Origin: Simplicillium sp. C3G150-2
Taxonomy: Eukaryota > Ascomycota > Sordariomycetes > Hypocreales > Cordycipitaceae
DNA: 64,000 nucleotides
Direction of reading: 5' to 3'
Assembly: GCA_022702485.1 (NCBI GenBank)
Contig: JAJIYY010000002.1
Span: forward strand, 2,046,001-2,110,000
The position numbers were made by a program, and so were the translations under genes. How positions within the stretch are numbered: position 1 is the stretch's first letter; every line of letters starts with the position of its first letter. Shown one piece after another: positions 33,358-46,600 of this stretch. Under the pieces are notes generated by a model. That model worked only from the letters and a program-made list of their open reading frames with translations, made no database searches and had not been told where the DNA came from.

Positions 33358-34622
33358 TCACTCTGCCTGCCCTATGGTTGAGGTATGGCTATCCGCCGGT
33401 AGCTGTGCTTCGTCGCTGTCCACACCTCTCCCTTTGTCTATGGCCTTGTTCTTCTCAACACCTTCCGCCTGGCTAATGTCTCCATCTCCAGTCGTCCCTT
33501 CGCCCGCAATCACTGCCCTCACATCATTATTAACAGCACCACTCCTCGTGTCTGGACCACCGGCTCCAGCTCCGTTGCCCACGCCCTCCGTGACCACCAC
33601 ATCACTCTCACCAACCCCAGGTTTGACAACATCCGGTGTCCAATCCCACTCGCCCGTCTTGACCTTCCTCCGCGATCTCCTCTCCCCAGCTCCCATACCA
33701 AGACAGAACGCAATCGCGATGAGAATGGGCACTCCCGCTCCAACCCCAACAGCCACTCCAACCTTCCACCTCCACTGCATCTCGCGGTAGGCGTCCGCCT
33801 GTATGTCGGCAAAATTCCTCGCGTCACGCTGAGACTTGACCATATTCGCCACGATGACGTTGCTGAAGAAGAACGGATCACTCGTGTCGGTGTAGTTGGA
33901 AGCGAACTTGTCTAGATTATCAAACTTGTCGCGGTTGGGGTCTTCAGGTTGGCCAATGCTGAAAACAAACTGGTCCGAAGACACGACGCTCTCGAAATCA
34001 ATCGAGCACGACTCTACATCGTCACGGTCTGAAGCGAGCTTCATGTCTTTCTCGAGGTCTCCGAGCTTAAACCTGTACTCCGTCTGACCAGCGGGCACAA
34101 CTTTGAAGAGCGAAAACCGTCAGTAAATTCGTGTCAAAAAAAGAAAAGGCATTCCCAAAAAAAAAGGGTCCGTCTTGACATACCTTTGTACCGGTATAAG
34201 GGAGACGTTCCCGAGTTAGGCGATAGCACAACCGTCGTGGGATACTTGGGTTTGGTATTTGTCCATTTGAGAGTAAACGTGCTAAAGGGGCTAGAGTAGA
34301 ACGGGAGGACAGGCACCGCCTGTTTTGTGTCCTGGAAGAAGGGTAGGACAGCCCAGTCAATGGTGTCGTCCTGCCCTAGTTGCGCCCAGGACATGTTGTC
34401 TCTGGGCCAACCTCCGCGACATCCTGGCCCATACGGCGTGTCAAAGTCGAAGCAATACTTGAAATTGAGGATGCAAGGGGCAGACGACAGTTGACAATCT
34501 TCCGTGGCGATGTAGAAGTTCCTGTACTGGCCTGGGTCCTCGCGGCCAATGTAGGTGTCGGGGTCGAAGTCGGCCTGGGCGATGGAGCCCAGGAGGGCGA
34601 GACTGAATTGCCAGTACTTCAT
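33358..34622 (-). CDS. Type I membrane protein, family member 3 of 3, with long cytosolic tail
   Basis: Exons 34622-34184 and 34100-33358 give 393 residues. Signal peptide MKYWQFSLALLGSIAQA. The cysteine pattern is conserved (TEDCQ, PCILNFKYC, GPGCRG), as are TFTLKWTNTKPKYPTT, the phase-1 splice into VVPAGQTEYRF, and SIGQPEDPN. The membrane segment (about 260-285, VGVAVGVGAGVPILIAIAF) is followed by a strongly basic stop-transfer (ERRSRRK). Unlike its paralogs it has a 108-residue tail rich in Gly, Val and acidic residues, which could recruit cytosolic partners. More divergent than members 1 and 2. Last gene of the chitinase/LysM cluster on this side; function unknown. Confidence 0.85.
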
Positions 34623-37600
34623 TTCGACTCTGATTTTACAATGTTGAAGCGCCGTTTATGCGCCTTGCTTGGTGACGGGCATGGAAAACGCGACAGGTCA
34701 AGACCAAAAGGGGGCGAGGCTGCGATGGTGTTTTTTTTTCTTTCTCTTTGTTAGCGTGACTCGCTTGGTCTAATTTTAGCACAGTGGCGAGGCCAGATCA
34801 ATTCGACTCATTAGCAATTACAATAACAGAATTGGATATTTACAACATTTGTCTACATTTGTATTGCAGTTAATTGTTTTGCAGGGCGTAAGGCGACGGC
34901 GAGGCTGTCGACACAAGCGAGCGCCACTGTCAGTGGAGGAGTGGGCTCGTGACAGAGTGAGAGAAATAGTCTTTTTAATTATGATGCACAGAGTTTCACG
35001 TTATAGATACTTTACAATTATCAGAGTTTAATTTTACTTTTTATTTATATGTTTGTCCTTCACAAGAGGTGACAAACTGGAACGCATCTCGTCTGGATTG
35101 TTCTTGAAATAAGACACAGCTGAAGACCATTATTCAATCAAACTACACAGTCAAATCTCTCACAAACAAAAACATAAAACAATTGAGCTAAGGTATCATT
35201 AAGCCATATTGATAACCAAGTATTTAATGCAAGGTTATACATGTTCTAAGAACACCGTCTACGCTCTAGAATATTTTCAAAACCAGACTTTTGATACAGG
35301 GTAAAGGCGAGCTGAGTAAGACTACCCAAAAATTAGCAACAGAAACAGCCCTGTACGAAAAAAGTGGTAAATAATGTAAACAATGCATTGGCCAACCCAA
35401 CCGTGTCGCACTCAGCCGCATTCATCGTCAGTCACCCCAAGCATGCTCTACCACTTACAAGTGACAACCTCAACACCACCACCACCTCCCCAGCACTTCA
35501 CAATGCCCAGCTTGCTCCGTACACGAATCATACATCCCCCCTTCAAACCCCTCTCTCCGACTCATCCATGTCTCGCTTACAATAAATCAAACTAAATCCC
35601 ACGCATGCCAATCATACCCACCACGACCTCCCCCCCGAAGCTAGATTCGGTCTTCATCCGGAGCCACCTCTACCCATCGCCCTCGGCCAAGTTACCGACC
35701 AAGAACATTCCTGATTGAGACGAACTCCTCCATGCGCCTCCACGCAAAACGCCCTCAAACAATGCGCTAGCTATTGCCACTGATAAAGACGCTACTGTAC
35801 ATCTTCGTATATACAGCAAAGCAGCACTAGTCTAGATATCCACCACTTGATGAGACCTGGCATGCAGCAGACACCCACCCACCCTCGGTTACAACCTGCC
35901 ATAAATTTATTGCCTTTAACTAGTGTGAATGGCCCCAATCAAGGAGCTCCTTGCGCTAGTTAGTCGTCGCCCTGTAACTAACGCTAAACCACTTTCCCAA
36001 ATGAGTAAGTCCTTGGAATGGAACATGCCGGCGGTAGCCTGCGCTAAGAACAAACCCAGTTAGGTCATCTACACTACTCCTCCCTACAACACACTCCGTA
36101 CAACACAATGGCAGTGCAATGCTACAATTGTACATAGATGCCAAGACTGGTTAACAGCGGTCAAAACTTACACTGACCATCTACACATAACCAACTACCC
36201 AACTTGTAACAACTCCCGCATCTAACCTTACCCTTGCAACTCAACTCAATTCTACATGTAGTCCCTGGTACTCCCTGTCCAAGTTACATGCCCTTGCCGC
36301 CCATTTATCCATCCCCTTTCTTTTTCCTGATTATCCCGTAATAATAGACAAGCAGAGCCTAGCCCAACATCCCAGTCCAGTCCTGTTTCTTCTCCTCTCC
36401 TGCTCTGTCTCCCGTCTCCAGTCGCCGTCTACAACCCACTTAATTAATTCCATCCCCTTGCACCATCAGCTCGTCCCAATACACCACACTAATCCCCTTC
36501 CATGCCACACGCCCATCTCCTGCGTCTTGTGGCGGATGTTATCACAACGTTCTAACGTCCACCACACCATCTTCTCCCGACACACCACACAGGACACAAC
36601 ATACAGCCCAACTTGGTCTCCCACACACTCCCACTTATACTCCCACTTACACTTATTCCCAATCTCGCACAAATACCATATCCCACCTACATAACCTCAT
36701 CGCCCTAGCCTCAATACCACGCAGCACGTTCTCACCCCGCTTACCCGCCAGCCTTAAAACATTGACTCTGCTGTGGTACTCCCTCCTCCTCCGCTCTGCT
36801 GTCTAGGTCTTCTCTCTAGCTCTCCCATTTGACTCTCCTCTTTGACTCTGCTTTTCCAACTAGTTCACCTGTCTAGTTGAATTCCCAAACTAGTCCCAGT
36901 TCCAGTCAAAACAGTTGTCGACGTCGACCACCGTCCTCCCTAAAACCTCCATGTAATCTTTTGCCCAATTCACATCGCCCAGAATTTCCATCATTTGTAA
37001 AAAAAAATCTATAAATCTACCTTCATTGCAACCACCGCCGATCAACTATCTCCCTTGAAGCTTAATCAATCACATCTGTCCCCATGGATCCTTCGGCTAC
37101 TGTCTGTCCTACCTCTTTAGCCGCTTTTCCTGTCAAAACCCTCATTTGGAAATCCAATTTCGCCGTCGCTTTCATTACTCAAAATGGACCGAATACTGCA
37201 TCCATGGGGGAACAAAAGTCTTTCAAAATTGGGTATAGTATATAAAAAATGCAACTAGTCTATCCTGCCTCCCTGTGGGCCTTTTTTTCATGCATCATAG
37301 TATCTTAGACATTTTCATGCCTGGTCGTATATCCCATATTATTTATTTCCGGGTTCGAGCTGGCTGGGAACACCTAGCAGGAAATACAAATTCAATAAGT
37401 GGAATAGCCGAATTCCAATCCTCCAAGTAAAAAACACCGTCTTGGGGATGGCCGTGACGGGGACTCGGCTTGGGAATAGTAACAAAAAAGTGTAATAAAA
37501 AACAAACGCTGATATATGCCGGTCCAAACGAAAAAGAAAGCAAACGCAAAAGCAGAAGCAAAGATAGCAATGTACACGTGTATCACTGCAAAGGGATCAA

Positions 37601-37660
37601 TCCTATGATACCCTTTGCCTCCTAGGGCATATCATGCTTAGTCCATGATGAGAGTCCGTA
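34623..37660. other. 3-kb gene-poor region with a long CT-rich tract
   Basis: The first kilobase is AT-rich with nothing recognisable. From about 35,360 to 36,900 the plus strand is markedly C/T/A-rich and G-poor (many CCACC, CTCCC, ACTAC words), a composition typical of leaders or of the reverse strand of a long 3' untranslated region. The part from 37,250 to 37,660 is the likely 3' untranslated region of the homeobox gene (minus strand). Only one short frame (37,084) is worth listing. Confidence 0.5.
37084..37245 (+). CDS. Possible 53-residue small ORF after a CT-rich leader
   Basis: An ATG in the context CCCCATGG opens a frame of 53 codons ending in TAA at 37243-37245. It comes right after an 800-base pyrimidine-rich tract ending in an A8-TCTATAAATCT word at about 37,000-37,017, which looks like a promoter and leader. 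The peptide has no signal, domain or repeat. It could be a small gene, an upstream ORF of an unseen transcript, or chance; the layout is the only support. Confidence 0.2.
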   Translation: MDPSATVCPTSLAAFPVKTLIWKSNFAVAFITQNGPNTASMGEQKSFKIGYSI

Positions 37661-38912
37661 CTACACACTCTCCCTCTTGTAGCCTGCGCTAGGACGTTGA
37701 GACATGATACCCCGACCATCGTCGTAACCCTCCACTTCTCCATCGCTTAAGGGATGAGGCTTCCCCTCTAGAGCAGAATGAGAGCTGGTCCCACGGCTCA
37801 TCGCGTTCGTCTCCGCTTGGACATTGTTCATCATAGCGGGTAGTTGTCGACGTCGTGCGTTGATGAACCAGTTTGAAATTTGATCTAATCCACGTTGTTA
37901 GTCTGGTTTCAATACCACTCCTCAGCTTCTGTACTCACTCATTTGCAATCCAGTCTGGCGCATGAGGTCCTGCTTCTCGTCCTCTGTTGGGTATGGGTGC
38001 GTCAGGTGAGCCACGAACCATGCACGAAGCTTGTCTGTCGTCTCCTTGGGCAGATTTCCACGTCGCTTCCGTTGCTTCGAGTCATTGCCCATGCCAATAA
38101 CCCCAAGCTCGCCTCCATATCGTCCACTCTCGTAGTGTGCCGAGTATCCCGAGGAAAAAGGCGCACGCTCGTAGGGTCTAGCTCCAGGGGATAGAGGTTG
38201 GTAAGGAGTGCTGTGTCGGTAAGAGAATGAGTACGAGTCTCGTCCATAGTGTTGTTGCTCGCTGTGGACTGGTCCACCCATAAGGGGCCTGTTGCCATGC
38301 TCACGTTGGCCGTGATGGTTAGCGTGTTCTCTGTCGTAAGGAACAGCTGCAGGTAGGCTAGGTAGACTTGGGCGGTGGGTGTCGACAGGTCCAGGAGCAG
38401 GGAGAGTTCGGGGTGAAGCATAGTAAGAGTGAGATGGCGGCGTCCTCGTTCTCTCGCTAATAGCGGTTTGTGGTCTTTGCGTAGGAGATGAATAGTGTCG
38501 AGAGGGTGGCTGGTCCGGGCTATCGTACATGCGAGGAATCTGCTTGTGCCTCAACTGGTCCTCCTCGCCAACAAGCTTTCTCTTCTTTGATGTTGGTGAA
38601 TGCACATAGTCTGGTGAGTGCGGTCCATGGCCAGATGCTGAGTGGATTGGCGACGGGCGTTTGTTGCGGGCATCTGTGGGAGGAATAGAAAGTTGCAATT
38701 CAGGGATTGCCTGTGGAATGTCAGTTCACATCTTACGGTAGAGCCAAGGAAGCGTCGTCCAGACTTCTTCGTACCTGTCGGATCGAGGGGAGTGCCACAG
38801 CTTTCGAGTCGGCCTCACGAGGGCGAGAGTAGCCGGCGGAACGGACAGGTTCGTAGGGGTAGTCTCTGAAAGCTGAGTGTTGCGGTGGCGTCGCCATGGC
38901 GATCATTGCCAT
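37661..38912 (-). CDS. TALE/KN-type homeodomain transcription factor
   Basis: Exons 38912-38775, 38710-37939 and 37884-37661 give 377 residues. The ATG at 38912 is the first in frame (codons further up are non-ATG). The N-terminal 250 residues are disordered, rich in Ser, Pro, His and Tyr, with a basic KKRKL nuclear-localisation-like motif. The homeodomain lies at about 259-320: KQRKRRGNLPKET, the three-residue TALE extension around HPYP, and recognition helix NQISNWFINARRRQLP, the last part created by the second splice. The C-terminal 60 residues are acidic and disordered. KN-type homeobox factors (relatives of yeast Cup9/Tos8) control development and conidiation or fruiting in filamentous ascomycetes. 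The gene stands alone between two long non-coding regions, which fits a developmental regulator with extensive control DNA; that link is inference. Confidence 0.93.
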
Positions 38913-40621
38913 TGTGTTGAAAGGAGAAGATGCTAGAGTGACCACTAACGAGGTGTGGTCGCAAGGTATAACGACGTTTTAGAGCTGATGAAGATGTGAG
39001 ACGACGCTGAGGAATGCGGTGGCTAGAACTTGTTCACTGTTGCACAGGCAAGATAGATGAAAAACACTAGTGACGAGTGAAAGAAACGAGTGATTGTTGA
39101 TTTGGTCGTTGCCAGTGTTAGTTGTTAGTCGTTGAGAGGTTGAGTGCAGCATGGAGATGTAGATGAAACGCCCTCGCACATCCCGGAGGCTTGATCTGGA
39201 GGGCCTGGTCTTTGGTTATAAGCGCCTTCTATGGCTGTGACCCTCCCGCTGAAGTGACTGGGGTCCGGAATCCAAACTGAACTAAAAGCCATGCGGTGGG
39301 TACGCTACAAGCACCCATGGGTGTGGTGTGTCTATACAAGCGATCAAAGATGGAGCTAGATCAACTGACAAGTAAACCGGGTGGAACACCCCAAACAGGC
39401 AATGGTAGAGAGCGTCAATAGGCTACGTAGCACCTGGGAGGGAGTTAAAAAAGAAAGCGTGTAACACTGTTTCCGCCACACCCAACCAGGGACAAGGGAG
39501 CAGCCGTGTTAGCAGGCAAGACAGTTTCCAAGTGTCATTGGCGTGTAACAGAGGTGTAGGCGGACCTAGTTTTAGCCCCCGCCTATGGGAATGGCGATTC
39601 ATGGAAACCTTCACTACGGAGATGAACCGACCACGATGATCCATTTTGCTGCTCCGGTACCGCCCTGTCCTTCCGCTCGGGGTTGATTCGTGCCAATCTC
39701 GTTATTGGTACATCGCTTCCAATCCAGCGGTTCAAAAGCCGTGTACTACGGGTTCATTGCCAGCGGAGAGGTTCCATTGGCGCGATTGATCTCGGCGCAA
39801 TATCCCTTGCATTCGGGCGACTTTCCCCTGTCACAGTGAATGAATGAATGAAAGAGAGGTCAAAAGCAGCAACCGGCCGTCAAGTGGGCGCAACTCTTCA
39901 CCAGCATGATCCTGGTGCAATGGACTGCGATGTGAAACGACCTGCCGTGTACAGAAGGCACCAGTGCACCACCGCCGCTGGCGACAGCAGGTAGCGCGCA
40001 AAAAAAAGGCTGGGAGGAAATGATGGCGGTGGACGACGACAGCGCCCCCAGTCACGACTGCACCATAAGAGACCATTTATTATTATGGGCTGCCTTCCAC
40101 AGCGGCTCATGCGCTGTCAGTCTCAGCGGCCCTGTAGAGTTTGCGACGGGGTGGTGGGTGGCACGATGCCCAAGGCTGTCCCAGTCGACGCAGCGTGCAA
40201 GCGAGCTGTGGCTGACGGAACGGGTGGTGTGCGTTTTACATCTGCAGCCCTGGAAGGAAGCGAGATGGAATGGTTACAGAACAAACCGAGGGGTGTCTGC
40301 CTGTAAAAAGGGTGTGTCGTCCGGTGGAGCGACGCCATCAACCTCAACCCGCAGTACCCCTGGCACTGACTTGTCTCTAGACAGCAGGTGCTTGCTTTTC
40401 TGTTTCGTCACCGAATGCTGGCCCTGATACGAACGCCTTCGCATTCATCGGCACAGAACCCGACGCTCCATTTAGGTTTTGGCCTACTAACAGCCCAGAG
40501 TCAATTTCTCCGTTGCCAGAATGGCACTAGAGCAGTGGCAATTCGAAGTCTTCATCACCACGGTACGTGCTAGCAATTACTGTACTCGCAGTGACGGCGA
40601 CGGGCGATTTTCTAGAGGGTC

Positions 40622-40638
40622 CATCGTACAGTACGATG
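40622..40638. repeat. Perfect inverted repeat CATCGTAC-A-GTACGATG
   Basis: Two 8-nt arms with a single-base spacer, built around the GTAC core that recurs through this non-coding region (for example 44,600-44,609, 46,491-46,500, 46,705-46,714). A dimeric protein could bind such a site; no factor is known to me. Confidence 0.6.
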
Positions 40639-43600
40639 CATTCCTTTGCAAGAGTCCGAAAATTCACCAGCGCCCCTCGAATGAGTCCTTTTGATCTCCG
40701 CGGAAGCTGAACATGATCCACTGGATGGAGATGATTTGCAGTCAAGCAGTGATCAAGACATTGTGACTAACTAATAATGCGTTGGTTAATTTCGAGTTGC
40801 TCCAAGGCCATGGATTGCCAAGAGGCCGTTGCATACCATGGCAGAATTGTCTGTGGGGATTATTGTCCAGTGTAAATTCCTGGTTCGGTTGCCAGCCCGC
40901 ATCCAGTTTGGTCCTGAGACTGTCGCCGTTCGCGCCGTCGATAAAGACCTGAGAGTGAGCTGTTTGGTCCACAGGAGTCCCTTGACGTTTCCTCATCTGG
41001 TAGTTGGTTAAGAAATAGCTGCGTCGTCTACGCCCACGCAAGCCATGAACCAACCAGCGGTGTCACTTATAGCCGCCCAGAGCAAGACCATGGCTGGCCT
41101 CACCTGTTTGCACTCTTCATCGTCCACTGCAGTAACCCTCATACAATCAAGTTGCCTACACGGGCTCGCTTGCTCGACATTTATTTCCCCTTTCTCCTGA
41201 CGCCTAGCCTCAACAGGGGAGTAGATCAGAGAGCTGCGGCTATTGCATGACTAAAACCACCACGACTCCTTAGCGAAGTTGTCTGTACCTACCAGCTAAT
41301 AGTTGATACTTGGCCCTCTCGTCATAAACGATACAGCAGTGGCTTTTTGGCTAGCGGGTCATTCAATTACCGCCTGCTACCACAGCTGGTCCTAACTCGG
41401 TTATGGCTGTTGAGCAGTGGAGGCGCAGCGACAATCCTCGGAGATCCCCTTTGTCACGTCTTTCCCAGCGACGGGTCGATGCCAACTTTTTTTTTTTTTT
41501 TTTTTGTTTTTGACAGGTTTCGTACCCACCGCGGTCTCGACTCCTGCTGGCCAGTGACTTGGAACTGACAGTGGCCTTCTTCCCGCCCCCACTAGTTGAA
41601 CTTTGTGAGCTGCCGCCACAGGCGTTGTCATTTCGAGAAACACTGGGCCAGTGATTAAGTCTTTTTTTTCCGGTAAAATACGACCATACTCTTGAGGCGT
41701 TTGGTTCGGCCGATCGCTTTTGGCTTCATTGCGTACGGTGTCGCTTGCAGGCATAATGTGAATCAGAGCTTGGTAGGTTTTCATCGTCTACTTGAATCTT
41801 GCCATTCCTCCCTCACTACTCAGGGCACCATTGAAGAGGACAGATGATCTCAATCGGGTGCAATAAGGCTAAATTGTGCTGTCAATGGCCGCTGGCGATC
41901 GGCGAGAAACGGGCATGATGGAGGAATGAGACCGAGGAACTGGCTAAAGTAGACAAAAACAATAATCCCGGCAAGCCATGGGAAGTGACAGGTTGGCGGC
42001 CACTACTGCAAATACCCTTGGTAGCTGCGCATGTTCTGACAGGTTTCCGGGACCCATGCCGCGTGCCGTCAGGGTTGGGCAGGTATCACCTGGAGAAATG
42101 ACATGTCCTGTAATGTATGGCAGAAGAGGCGTCTGGTGGTTATGTACCATGCCTAGCCGATCCCTGCCTGAGATCGCTCCACTGGGGGAACTTTATGGAC
42201 TGGTGGGGTTGCGCAGTGCTTCCTGCTACCAGGTTCTTGTTGTTGTGCGGTGCCAGAAGTCCAGATGAAGACAAAGCTGCAGGAACCAGAGGAGGGCGAA
42301 AAGAGTGGCCTCGTGTGACAGCAGGGAAACTCTAACCAGCCTATCGGCATATGGTTACATTATCACTGCAGTGTGCTGGACGACTCAAAGGGATCCATTT
42401 CCATCAAATCATGAAAACGCAACACAGCGCCCGAGGTCATGGCGAATGATTTGATTTCGTTTGATAATTTGGCCGTAACAGCACCAGAGAGGGAGAGCAA
42501 AAGGTCATGTTGTGCCAGGACAAGGGTCGTTCCATGTGCGGTAGTCGGCAGCAACGTGTGCTGTCGCTCCGATGACCTCGTGGCCACAGCACCGCAGGAG
42601 ACCACTACAGGGCAGCCCTGTTCATTTTCTGGACGAAGTTGGCCGACTGCGACGTCGTTGCAGTTTCATTGCTGGTGCCCCATGATTGTGGGCTGGAAGT
42701 CAGATTCGAATATGCTAGCACGAGTGGTGATCCTTGAAAAGTTGATCTCAATGCGCTCAAATGGTTTGTTGGTGCCCCGGAAAAATTACGCAAGACACGA
42801 TACTTTTTGGATCCATCGGAATATGTCAACCATTGCACCGTCGGGGCGAGACAGTTGTGCTCGAACGAGACGCAGCCACAGCGGTCTTGGGTGGCCAGCC
42901 TCTATGACAGCCACGCACCATGGCACTAGTGGCACTACCTGCAAAGAGATCAGCTCGCCTGTGGTACGTTCTGAGACGGGAACCAAGAAGCTTCGCAGGC
43001 ACACGTGGGTAAGGTGTCATGATTTTCACCAGAGCAGACAGTTTGAATTTTGATGAGTGGCGTAAACAATGCTGCTGGTGATCAAACTACTTTGTGCAGT
43101 GCAATGTGGTGCAGCGCAGGGAGCACAAGACGGTACTTGTGCAAGTACTGTACATCCGTCGAGCTCTGTGCTGCACGCCATTGATAGATAAAAATGCCCG
43201 CGGGATTATTGATTAATTTATTTGGTTACCTGTCATGGCATGGCGTGTGCCTGTCAATCGAGCCATCCCCCCATCGTTTTCTGTCTCGCCAGGCCTGCCA
43301 CCGGTACTTGACCGAAAAAGATGGGTGTCAGGTCGTCGTTCTGACGCATGTTTGAGTCCACCCGTGGCTTTCGGTGATAATTCGCGGGTCGACAGACGAC
43401 ATTGGCAAGTGGGTTTTGTTTGCAGCGGTGGTGGTGGTGTTTATTTAGGCGGCTCGATGCTTGGACGGTGATTTGCGCGGCACACAATCAAACAAACACG
43501 CCACAGCAGGCTTGCCAGGGATGGAGCCTTTGCGTCTGGCTCAAAGGAGCAGGTGGTTTCTGATGGATGCTGCTTGGTGGCCAAACGGGGAGGGCTGAAG

Positions 43601-46600
43601 GTTGAGTGGGTGTGGACTAGCTGATGAAAGGAGAGAAGATGGAAGAGCGAGGGGACACCCAAGATTGGCCATGATTGGGCCAGAGGCAGCCAAATGGTGC
43701 TGTGGAAGCACTGGACGCTGGCTGCGAGCAACCAAGTTCGTGGAATCAGTAATCTAACAGCGGAGGTTATAGTGGGAAGACCCCTGTTGGAGGGCCCTTT
43801 GGAGGGGGGCCTTTGGGGGCTTGGGAGGACCCAGAGGCTGCGATGAGGAGCATCTACTTGGGGTGCTGGAGTGGTTGAGTGGCTGCCAGTGAACCGTCGA
43901 TTGTCCATTAACTGCAGGTTACAGTGGGCGAGTGGGGGGATTGGGCTCCATATTGACGACAGGTTGCGCTCAGTAGGCAATCTAGCGTGGGATGATAATA
44001 TATTACCAGTAGGTGCTGTACTGTACCGCAGCACTATGTTTTAGTGACAGAACCACTGGCTCCTGGGGGGAAGTAGGGGGGGGGGGGGGGGGGTCGCTAA
44101 GGGCTAATAAAGGGGCCTTTGGGGGGGAGAACAGGCTAACAGGCTAGGCACCGGTAGGCGACGGGAAAGGAAAGTGCCTGTCATCCCAACCCAGGGCTTG
44201 GTCGTGCCTGCCAAAACGGCAAAGTGAGGGGTTGCCTGTCTTGTGCCGAGGCTTCCTGAGGCCCCCCTGTTGGGCCAGCACGCTAGCATGCCGATTTGTC
44301 TCCAGCAACACCACGCAGCCAGGCGCTAACGGCTACCTCCAGCCAGTCAGCCAACGACATTTGGGGGCCTGCCTGGCCTGTCAGGCCTGTCTATGTCTGA
44401 GTTACTACAGCCTATTACTGTCCTGCTACCAAGGACAGCCCCCCGGAGGCTGCATGTCTCACCACTAAAATGTACCAACCATGCCCCATGGAGGCGCAAA
44501 TAGGCAGGCCTTGCTGTCTGTCCATCGACTAATTGCTGCAGTGTCCTTGCTAATACTGCAATGCGTCAACAGGCATATCGGCGACCAGGATGAGACACCG
44601 TACAGTACAATCCAGTACCGGACAGTACTCAAGAATACGGCGACAAGGACTAAGATGATGGATGCAATTGCCTGTCACAGACGAGACGTGCATGAGAGCT
44701 GCATACAATGGTTGAATGGCTTGTAGCATCATATCTCCCCCCTGTGCCTTACGACATGTTGATGGAGAGCATGCTCCTCTTCAATGGACGGATGGCGTCG
44801 TTCGATAAATACATGGCTCTGCAAATCGCGTTGCCACCCGGCGCCAAGGCTTGCTACTTTAGGCTGAGAGGCACCTTGCCATGCAGCTTCTGCTCCCCAT
44901 CATCCAATTCAATGCAAGCCAACTGACAGCAGTCTTACGAGTCAATCTCTGTTAATGCCCGTCACGGCTGAAAGCAGGATTAGGGGGAAGGACAGCGATG
45001 GTGATCGGGGAAGGGGGGGCTATTTCGGCTCGCTAATGATCTGACGTGGTTCCCGCCGACGCGATGTCTCTGACATGCAAGAACCGCATCGCTGTGTCAT
45101 TGAAGATGGAGATCCCCAGTATCTCCAGCAGGGTTTCCAGGCGAGACTCGTACGAATGCACTTTCCAGCGGACCAGGTTTTACGAGACAACAATGCAGGC
45201 TTGCTGGCTGGCAGGCGCACCTTTGTGCCCACCGTAGAGATTTGAAGACCGCATGCGTTGCAGGCTCACCTGGACGCCTCGCTGTTCCAAGCATTAGATG
45301 GAGACCGGTATATCATCAATGACCGTACTGTCGCTGGAGTACAGTAGTAATGCTCTGCTAATAAGTTTCCTGTACGTCTTTACCACGGTAGTTTCTAGTA
45401 TGGAAAGGAATGTGCCGACGACCCATTCGCCAGGTAGTACTTTAACGGGCAGTGCAGCATTGCATCGACTGTCTTCCAGTGATGCTACCAAGGCCTTAAT
45501 TCACGGGGTCCAGTTCAGGGATCTGCTGGCTCTGGTGCGTCAAAAGAGCACCACCGGAGATGATAGCGAAATCGAGCGTCATGTCATAATTATTTTCCAT
45601 GAGACAAGTCAGCCGATGCGAGCTGTGACAAGGAAATGACAAAAGAAAAAAGTTCACTGAATCAAGCTTTATTAATTAACTACCCACGCCGAGGGTGGTG
45701 CGAGAACGGGCCGTTTCGACGAATGACAGCATCGAACAAGCAGAGCATCTCTCATCAGCCCACCAGCCACCTTTCCACAAGAAAACATGGGCCTTGCGAA
45801 AGACAGCCAGAAGGTCAAGCGATGGGGAACTGAGTTTGGGGGCCAAAGTAAAAGTTCCGTTTTGTTTGGGGCATGGCTGGATGCATGGTTACCACGAGGG
45901 TGTTGGCAGCAGGGGTTGTTCCTCCATCCCCTCTGAGGGGCGTGCGAGTATGTGTTCTATTTCACTTCTTCCAGCGGCTCGACGGAGATGCATGGTGGCC
46001 GTGCCATCCCCCGGCTCCGGACTGATGGTGACCACATGGAGCTTTCATACAAACGCACCCACACCCCCCTCCCGGCTGATCCATGTACCTGGTCTGGCTA
46101 GTTTACGCAAACATTATTGGCCTGGGCTGGAGGTTACAGTGCAGATGTGACATCTGCCAGCCCGGAAGGACCGTTGTTCTGGGCTTGGTGCTATTATGTA
46201 CATTGGTGTGTTTTCATGTCTCTAATGGTGTGCAGGACCCATTGGGTAACCAAAAGTTTGCTGGTGAGTCCTGGCAAAATGGTCCGTCTCACACCACCAA
46301 ATCCCCAAGATGGACAAGTACAAGCGAGGTCCGTCGCCATGGCGCTTTGTATCTCTCTTTCGTCCGTGGAAAAGCGATCATCCCTGTCTATTGCAATTCT
46401 GCCAGTGCATGAGAAGTTGGCATTTTGGCGGGTCGACAGCCATCAGGTTCAAAACTACACCCCCTGGCATGCATGCTGGCCTACTGGAAAGTACTGTACA
46501 GCCCTGGCACACACACCATCACGGAGCAAAAGGCCAAGAACGTACCTGCCATAATAAAGTGCTTATTATTGGCAAACGGGCTTCGTTCTACATTGGGTAT

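Noticed and set aside
44076..44093. G18 run considered as a telomere-like or G-quadruplex element
   Set aside because: A plain homopolymer of the same length as the one at 1,565; slippage and sequencing limits explain it well enough.
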